The position numbers were made by a program, and so were the translations under genes. The notes below the pieces were generated by a model. That model did not search any database. It worked only from the letters and a program-made list of their open reading frames with translations, and had not been told where the DNA came from. Of a stretch of 23,259 bases of DNA, positions 17,715 to 23,259 are shown one piece after another; within the stretch, counting starts at the first letter, position 1; the number at the start of each line of letters is the position of its first letter. Source of the DNA: Trichosphaerium sp. ATCC 40318. Its lineage: Eukaryota; Discosea; Flabellinia; Trichosidae. The DNA lies in the NCBI GenBank assembly GCA_038496445.1, contig JALMLS010000555.1, forward strand, positions 1 to 23,259, in the 5' to 3' direction.

Positions 17715-20681
17715 ATGGCACATAAGGTGCTTTTAATAGTATATTTATTTTCTATGGCTCTGTGTGTACTGTGTGACTGCGCACCCTATATACACAATGT
17801 TACAGGAACCCCGTTTAGGTACGCGCAATACAAAAAGATTAATCCGAATCAAAACTTCGCTTTTGCTCGCAATGCACTTCTATGCGCCATTTTTACTGCT
17901 ATTGAGTATTTATAATCACTTTAAAGAAAGTTTTCACAAAGTGTTGTTTACGCTAACAGAAGTAATTCTTTGTTAAACCATCTGTACACTAAAAAAACAC
18001 CATCATCACGCGTTGTAGACGTTTTTGATTGGAAAACAAGTTTTAGAGAGAAAAAGAATTTGAACTCGTCTTTTGTTTGCTATCGCTTTCTTACGTTTTA
18101 TTAGGTGCGACAGCGTAATTGAAAATCAATTAATCGTCTTCCTTCCCGAAAATGAAACGCAAGCATCAATACAATCGTACGACCTTTTAATTACAAACAA
18201 ACAACACCTAGAATACTGTACAGCTCGAAATCAGCAAAGATTAGACGGTTGTCTATTACCTATTTACTTTTTTGTTCGTCGTTGGCTTACAGCAGCTTAG
18301 CTCGATTGAAAAGCAATTTCAACAGCTAGATATCTTGGATTTCGTTGGTGGCGCATCGTGCAAGGCATCTGTTGTGTTGTTCGGGTGTCAAAGTGCTTTT
18401 AAAACATGCAATGATTCGTTTCGTGAAGGTTTTTCTCTACCTTGTCGAGATGCCTGTGATGATATTGCTCTTCAGTGCTCTCCATTCTTATCGCTTGGAG
18501 ATGTGGATTTACCAGATTGTGATGTGGTGTCTCAGGAATGCAATGGCACCACAACCAATAATGCTACAGGTGACTGAAGCCTATTTTTGTGTCATTTTTT
18601 TCTCGCGGTTTAATTTCTTCCAAACACCATGCCTACTCATGCTTAATACTGTAGTGGGCGCTTTGACTTGCTTCCCTCCACGTTTATTACCGGACGTAGA
18701 GTCAACAGAATACCTATATAGTATGTTCCTTACTTCCAAAGAAAGCTACTTGGAAGCAAAAATAATATTTTGTTTAGATGAAGGACCTTGTTATTCTTGT
18801 CCTCCTACAGCGTTCTCAGACCGATCACAGAATATAATAAATATATTCACTGCAATTGTAAGTGGGTTAGGGTCTTTATTAGCGTTAGGAAGCTTCTTGA
18901 TGTTCATAGGAAGTCCGAAGTAAGTACCATCAATAGATCGCTTTTTCATGCTAACTTTTTTTTTTTCCGGTTTCGGAAATTCCAAACTCAGTTCTTTCCA
19001 ATCATCACAGCAGATGCTTTCGCTACAGGAGTCTGCTTATTTGTATCTATACTATCACCAAACTTTTTTATTTGTGAAAACAAAGCGAGGTTAGCTCATA
19101 CATGGCATGCTCCATGTACAATTCAAGGTGAGTTAAAATATTTTAAAACAGTAGCAATTTCTGATCCCAAAAAATAGGTGTTTTTGTTATATTTGCTGCA
19201 CATCAACTTATTATTACGTGGTCAGTAATGGCTACAAATCTTGGCTATATAACTTTCCGTGGTACCAAGCTTGTGAGTGGTAAATTTCCGTTACATTATA
19301 GAATTGTACGTTTTACTCTGTCCATCGCCTCTACAGAGAGTAATGGGTCTTTAGATTGTTTATTGTATACTTTGGGGTATACCAGGAATATTCACTTTCA
19401 TTGCTTTGGTAGGCGGATATATTGAGGCAGTTCCTGGACTACCCTTTTGTTTCAGTACGTGATAAACTTATTCTTATTTTTTTTTCTTTTTTTCAGCAAG
19501 CGATGAAAAAATGTTTACTGTCACGTGATTTTGTTTTACTATCTGTGATACCGAAAATGAACACATAGATATTATGCTTGAAACATTTACGTTACAGCTA
19601 GTACCTACAATAGCACTATGCTGCCAAACAAAACCAGATTGTCGTTCAGTTTTCTTATTTTGTTTTAAGTTACAATTGGAGATGACTGGGCTCAATGGAT
19701 ATTTTACTTTGGATTACCGTTGATACCAGCTTCATTTGTAGGAGTTATTTCGCTTGTTTATATGCTCTATCATATCTACAAGGTACCATACAAAGTCAAA
19801 GTTTTATTGGAAAAAAATTAACTTTGAATTTTAAAGCAAAGAAATTTGGCAGCTGACTCGAAGTCTAAAATGCAAACAAGAAATCTTATCATAGCACATC
19901 TTGTTTGTTATTTTTGCACGTTAATGTATATAGTAGGGTACACGCTACACGTTTTTTTTTCCACCAGTGGTTTTATGCCAATAGCTTTTTGATTAATTTT
20001 TTTTGTTTTTTAGGTTCAGGGCTTACACTGAGTCTCTATCGGGCTTTGGACTTAACAAGTTGGTAACATGTTTACAACAAAATACAGGTAACGTAGATAA
20101 ATGTTTTACAGATGATTTCCTATCCTTACCAGCTACGCTCCTGTTTGTCTTTTGTATTGGTGGTACGTTTTTTTATTTACTCATATTGGACTCAAACAAA
20201 AAGACTGGAACAATCCTCCTTCAGCAGTAGTTACTTTGCACTTTGGAAACAAGAAATTTACTTGCATCAAACGTCAGTTGATTTATCCAGTTTAATACTG
20301 GCGATAGTCATAGAACAACGCTTATTTTTTTTAAAGAAGTAAAACTTGTTCTTTTTTGACCACGTGGAGAATTTTCTATGAATACATTCTTTGCTCGCTT
20401 ATTGTTCTTGATAATAATATTAACTGGGTTTAGGAAATGGTATTATTTTGTTCATAGCTTTTATGTTTGGCAGGTAATCAAAAAGAACAACTTGCTGCAT
20501 TTTCCAACTTTTTTTTTTGTGATGATATCACTTTTCACCTGTTTTTAGATCATATCGGCAATTGATCGCTAGTTATTTCTGTCCTATATGGAAAGCAGCT
20601 GGTGGAAGCACTCTTTTTACCTCATCAGAGAGTAGTACTACATCAGTTATAATGGGACAACAAGGCTCATTTCAACAATGA
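17715..20681 (+). CDS. Frizzled/Smoothened-like seven-transmembrane receptor
   Basis: Thirteen inferred exons, about 601 residues: 17715-17818, 18105-18273, 18293-18569, 18655-18919, about 18937-19127, 19178-19272, 19355-19454, 19670-19782, 19837-19937, 20014-20162, 20204-20272, 20434-20473, 20549-20681. A signal peptide precedes an extracellular Cys-rich domain with the Frizzled-type spacing SCKASVVLFGC, FKTC, LPCRDACDDIALQC. The seven-helix core shows TM1 (LLALGSFLMFIGSPK), TM2 (IITADAFATGVCLF), TM3 with HQLIITWSVMATNL, TM4 LWGIPGIFTFIAL then IEAVPGLPFCF, TM5, TM6 and TM7 (NGIILFIAFMFGR). The W-G-I-P and G-L-P-F-C-F signatures are family hallmarks. The cytoplasmic tail is short and Ser-rich; I see no K-T-x-x-x-W Dishevelled motif. 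Two junctions rest on 19- and 17-nt introns (18274-18292, 18920-18936); the second is doubtful because a branch-point-like GCTAAC plus T tract lies just downstream. Frizzled-like receptors occur in amoebozoans and some fungi besides animals. Confidence 0.85.
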
Positions 20682-20760
20682 CGTACATCTTACCAACAAA
20701 GACTTTTTGTCACAAATGTCGGATTATCAAGCATCTAATAATAATCTTGATACTACTTTA

Positions 20761-20766
20761 AATAAA
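20761..20766 (+). terminator. AATAAA for the Frizzled-like gene
   Basis: AATAAA lies 80 nt after the TGA stop (20679-20681), and about 140 bp before the next ATG. It is a good positional candidate for the polyadenylation signal. Confidence 0.4.
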
Positions 20767-20906
20767 CTATAGAATCGCTGTACAAAAATAAGTGGGTTGA
20801 AGTCCAAGGGCAGTAGCACCAAGCGAAGCATCGACAGTTTTTTTAGAAAAAAGTCAACGTTTTTTCTTTTCGCTTGAAATAAAACTCATCACGTTAATTA
20901 GCCGCC

Positions 20907-23010
20907 ATGACTACTGAACAGCTGCCTAAAGAGATTTTATCATCTATTCTTTCCGAATTGCCGCTTTGCGAGTTGAATAGAGTGTCGTTGGTTTGTAAGT
21001 ACGTGATTTTGGTTTAATTAGATAAATAACGGTATACAGACGCTGGTCAGACACGTTTAGTAATGAACGGCTTTGGAGGACCCAATTTCGTTCTAGGTGG
21101 ATGCCACAAAGCGAAGATGTTCCAAAATCGCATAGACTAGCGTCTAAAACATGGAAAGAGGTAATACATGGCAAAAACAAGCGTTAAAACTCACAATATT
21201 ACAAGACGTACATTAAACACCATATAACGAGTACATGGGATTATATTGATACACGTATAAAGCTTGACGAAGTGCGTTTGGGCAAAATAATGAAATGACA
21301 CACTTGGCGTTAACGTATATTTTTTTGAAGGTATGGAACGTTAGTTGGAGTCCAAACGGAGAATATCTTTGTGCTTCAGGCAAGTCTACAAATACCTGCT
21401 TTTTTTTTTATTATTTAAAACCTTCTTCAACAATGACACGTACAGTGGTCGTTCCATAGGACCATGGATGATCTCCTCCAGCGACCACTATGTTGTCATG
21501 TTTGTTGAGGTTTTATTTCTTGAAAGGTACAAGACGTGTTAATTAGTGTTACAGGCGCACATGGTATAAGCTTGTTTAAACTAGAAAATGATGAACTAGT
21601 ATCTTGGCTTGACCTGGTAGATGGTAGAAGTGCTGTATCTTCACATAAATGGTCTGAATGTAGTAATTACCTTGTCTATGCTATGAAAGTACGTCAAGCA
21701 CATTTTTTTTTTGTCACGTGATTTAATTTAACCAAACTACAGGACAATGAAGTATGTACTATTTGGTACATGAAAGAGGAAAAGTATGTTGGAACGTTTG
21801 ATGCGTCACCTTTTGATATAATGCCGCAGTTTGTGACAATAGAAGATAGGCTCTATTTGCTTACAAGTAAGATTTTCTTGGTACCTTTTTTTTTTTTTTT
21901 TTTTTCTTCTTTTTGTTATGTCTTTCTTTCTGCCTTTCTCTTTATGCTATCTATCTTGTTTTTTACTCATGTTGTTTCAAAGATTGTATTCATAGACGTC
22001 AAGTAGTTTTTTCAATATATACTATCTCTAATGGTAACTTGTTACCTTACAAGGTGGATGACTTTGGGATGACAATTCATAAGATGATACCACAAAAGTA
22101 TGTATCTGAAATATGGTATTATACAATATCAGGTCTGATGGTAACCAATGATCAGAAATATCTTGGCACGTGACAGAATATAAGTCTTTCACGTTTTTTT
22201 CGTTTTATTCACAAAAATATCACGTGACTTCAAGTTTTTTTGTACTAATTTGGTGGTGACGTTTAGTCGCTTCTTGTTTTGATGAGATAGGTGGTTCAGA
22301 TTATAAGATAAGCATAGTTGTCTATGAAATAAGCATGCTCTTCTCAGAAGAAACGAATGTGCTTAATTTTGATAATGCTTATTTACATGTACACGCGCCA
22401 GGAGATATTGTTGGATTAGTATGTTCACCTGATTCGAAATCTGTGCTAGTAACGTATGTCTGTACAACACTTTTTGCTGTATTTTTTTTTCTCCAATTTT
22501 GAAGCTCTTTCGTTCAATTTCTTTGTTTCTTTTGTCCTTATTTGTCAATTTAACCTCTTATTCAGTTTACGTGCTATTACTGAAGAAGGCAACTTCTTGA
22601 GGATTTACATATAGTAGAAATGTCGTTAGAGGATGGATCAATGACGACTATTGTTAATACAAAATGTCTTCATGGTGGAGGAGCTGATGTGTTTTTCATT
22701 TTTCCTTCATACTCCAATGACGGTAATTATATTCTATGTGGTGATAATCATGGGAAAGTGGGTATTTTCACTAGAGGTGGAATAAAGCTGGCTATAATGG
22801 AACACAGTAAGTAACAAAAAATGTTGTGTGGCTTGTTTTTTTTGTTTTCTAATTTTTTTCTTACAAGAAATGAAAAAGCTTGTAAACCAAATATCTTGGC
22901 ACCCGATAAAAGAAATGTTTGCAACTGGATGTGATGATTATACTGTAAAATTATGGAAACCAAAAGCATCCATCGCTCCTCAAAAAGTGCAAGAAACGGA
23001 AGAAAACTAA
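20907..23010 (+). CDS. F-box/WD40 repeat protein (FBXW5-like architecture)
   Basis: The ATG sits in GCCGCCATGA and opens an F-box (LPKEILSSILSELPLCELNRVSLVCKRW, split by a 41-nt intron), followed by NERLWRTQF as in F-box proteins. Exons: 20907-20998, 21040-21160, 21206-21271, 21331-21383, 21446-21509, 21527-21688, 21743-21866, 21983-22169, 22267-22453, an exon ending at 22806, and 22868-23010 (TAA 23008-23010). WD-like units include VWNVSWSPNGEYLCASG, MVTNDQKYLGT, SPDSKSVLVT, YSNDGNYILCGDNHGKVGIF and ISWHPIKEMFATGCDDYTVKLW. F-box proteins link substrates bound by the WD40 propeller to an SCF ubiquitin ligase; this order matches FBXW5. Problems: a 17-nt intron at 21510-21526, a frame mismatch at the 22169/22267 join, and a stop at 22613-22615 in one reading, avoidable by an acceptor near 22585. 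The gene may be intact with unusual splicing, or carry indels. Confidence 0.75.
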
Positions 23011-23259
23011 TGATTTGATGTCATATATGAAGTAAAAAAAAAAAAAAAGCTGTTCTGTGTTTGTCATTCGATTATAAACCTTGTAGTAAAAATATAGTAC
23101 TAGCTGTATCAAGTTGGTGGCATTCTGTAAGAAATAGCGAGTTGTCACATCTACCAATCAACAAATCTAACTAACGACAGAAGCTTTCATCAATTGATAA
23201 TGGAACAATATTTTCTACATTGAAATTGTTTGTTAACTGTTTTGATAATACGATTGATT
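23011..23259. other. Right-edge non-coding stretch
   Basis: After the F-box/WD40 stop there is an A run of 14 at about 23034-23048 and AT-rich sequence to the edge. No canonical AATAAA lies between the stop and the A run. No coding exon is recognisable on either strand. Confidence 0.4.

Noticed and set aside
1-23259. CRISPR arrays, bacterial operons, tRNA or rRNA genes.
   Set aside because: No regularly spaced direct repeats, Shine-Dalgarno-led gene strings, or cloverleaf and rRNA signatures were seen; the gene structure is eukaryotic throughout.

Overview
This is nuclear DNA from an intron-rich eukaryote, most likely a unicellular protist. Genes on both strands are split by short GT-AG introns (mostly 40-170 nt), 3' splice sites are T-rich, and TATA boxes and AATAAA signals sit where expected. 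Translation fits the standard code. A Frizzled-type 7TM receptor beside an F-box/WD40 gene and secreted surface proteins would suit an amoebozoan or a related lineage, but the taxon is inference. No rRNA, tRNA, CRISPR or bacterial operon structure was seen.

Layout. 1-1150: no convincing gene; a small GC-richer inverted-repeat island (228-400), then a TATA promoter. 1153-2539 (+): secreted Thr/Ser/Pro-rich, probably GPI-anchored surface protein. 2618-3070 (+): decayed MORN_2/YwqK-like repeat gene. 3406-5146 (+): secreted Cys-containing protein with a Thr/Pro linker. 5376-7228 (-): RCC1-propeller/SAM gene A. 7630-10990 (+): 17-exon gene with five 'DWY...LYP' repeats and a C-terminal PD-(D/E)XK-like nuclease. 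11858-13886 (-): RCC1/SAM gene B. 13947-14983 (+): secreted group XII-like phospholipase A2, starting 60 bp from gene B. 15435-17315 (-): RCC1/SAM gene C. 17715-20681 (+): Frizzled-like receptor. 20907-23010 (+): F-box/WD40 protein.

The most striking system is the RCC1/SAM trio. Genes A, B and C are almost identical outside specific propeller positions. Their amino-acid differences fall at the same two sites of each of seven blades: the two residues before the conserved His (or its equivalent) and the loop after 'WG'. The SAM exon of A and B differs by only three silent changes and the first intron by one base in 48. This resembles a fast-diversifying recognition surface on a constant oligomerisation tail, possibly a self/non-self or immune receptor family. 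Gene C carries the same propeller on a divergent tail, which suggests conversion or exon shuffling.

Other signals: the palindrome CACGTG is strongly over-represented, often inside introns; the nuclease gene has a repeated 92/74/59-nt exon pattern; and several 17-24 nt introns are implied by reading frame. Exon boundaries were worked out by hand from frame and splice consensus. Three genes (3406-5146, 17715-20681, 20907-23010) contain junctions I could not settle and say so.
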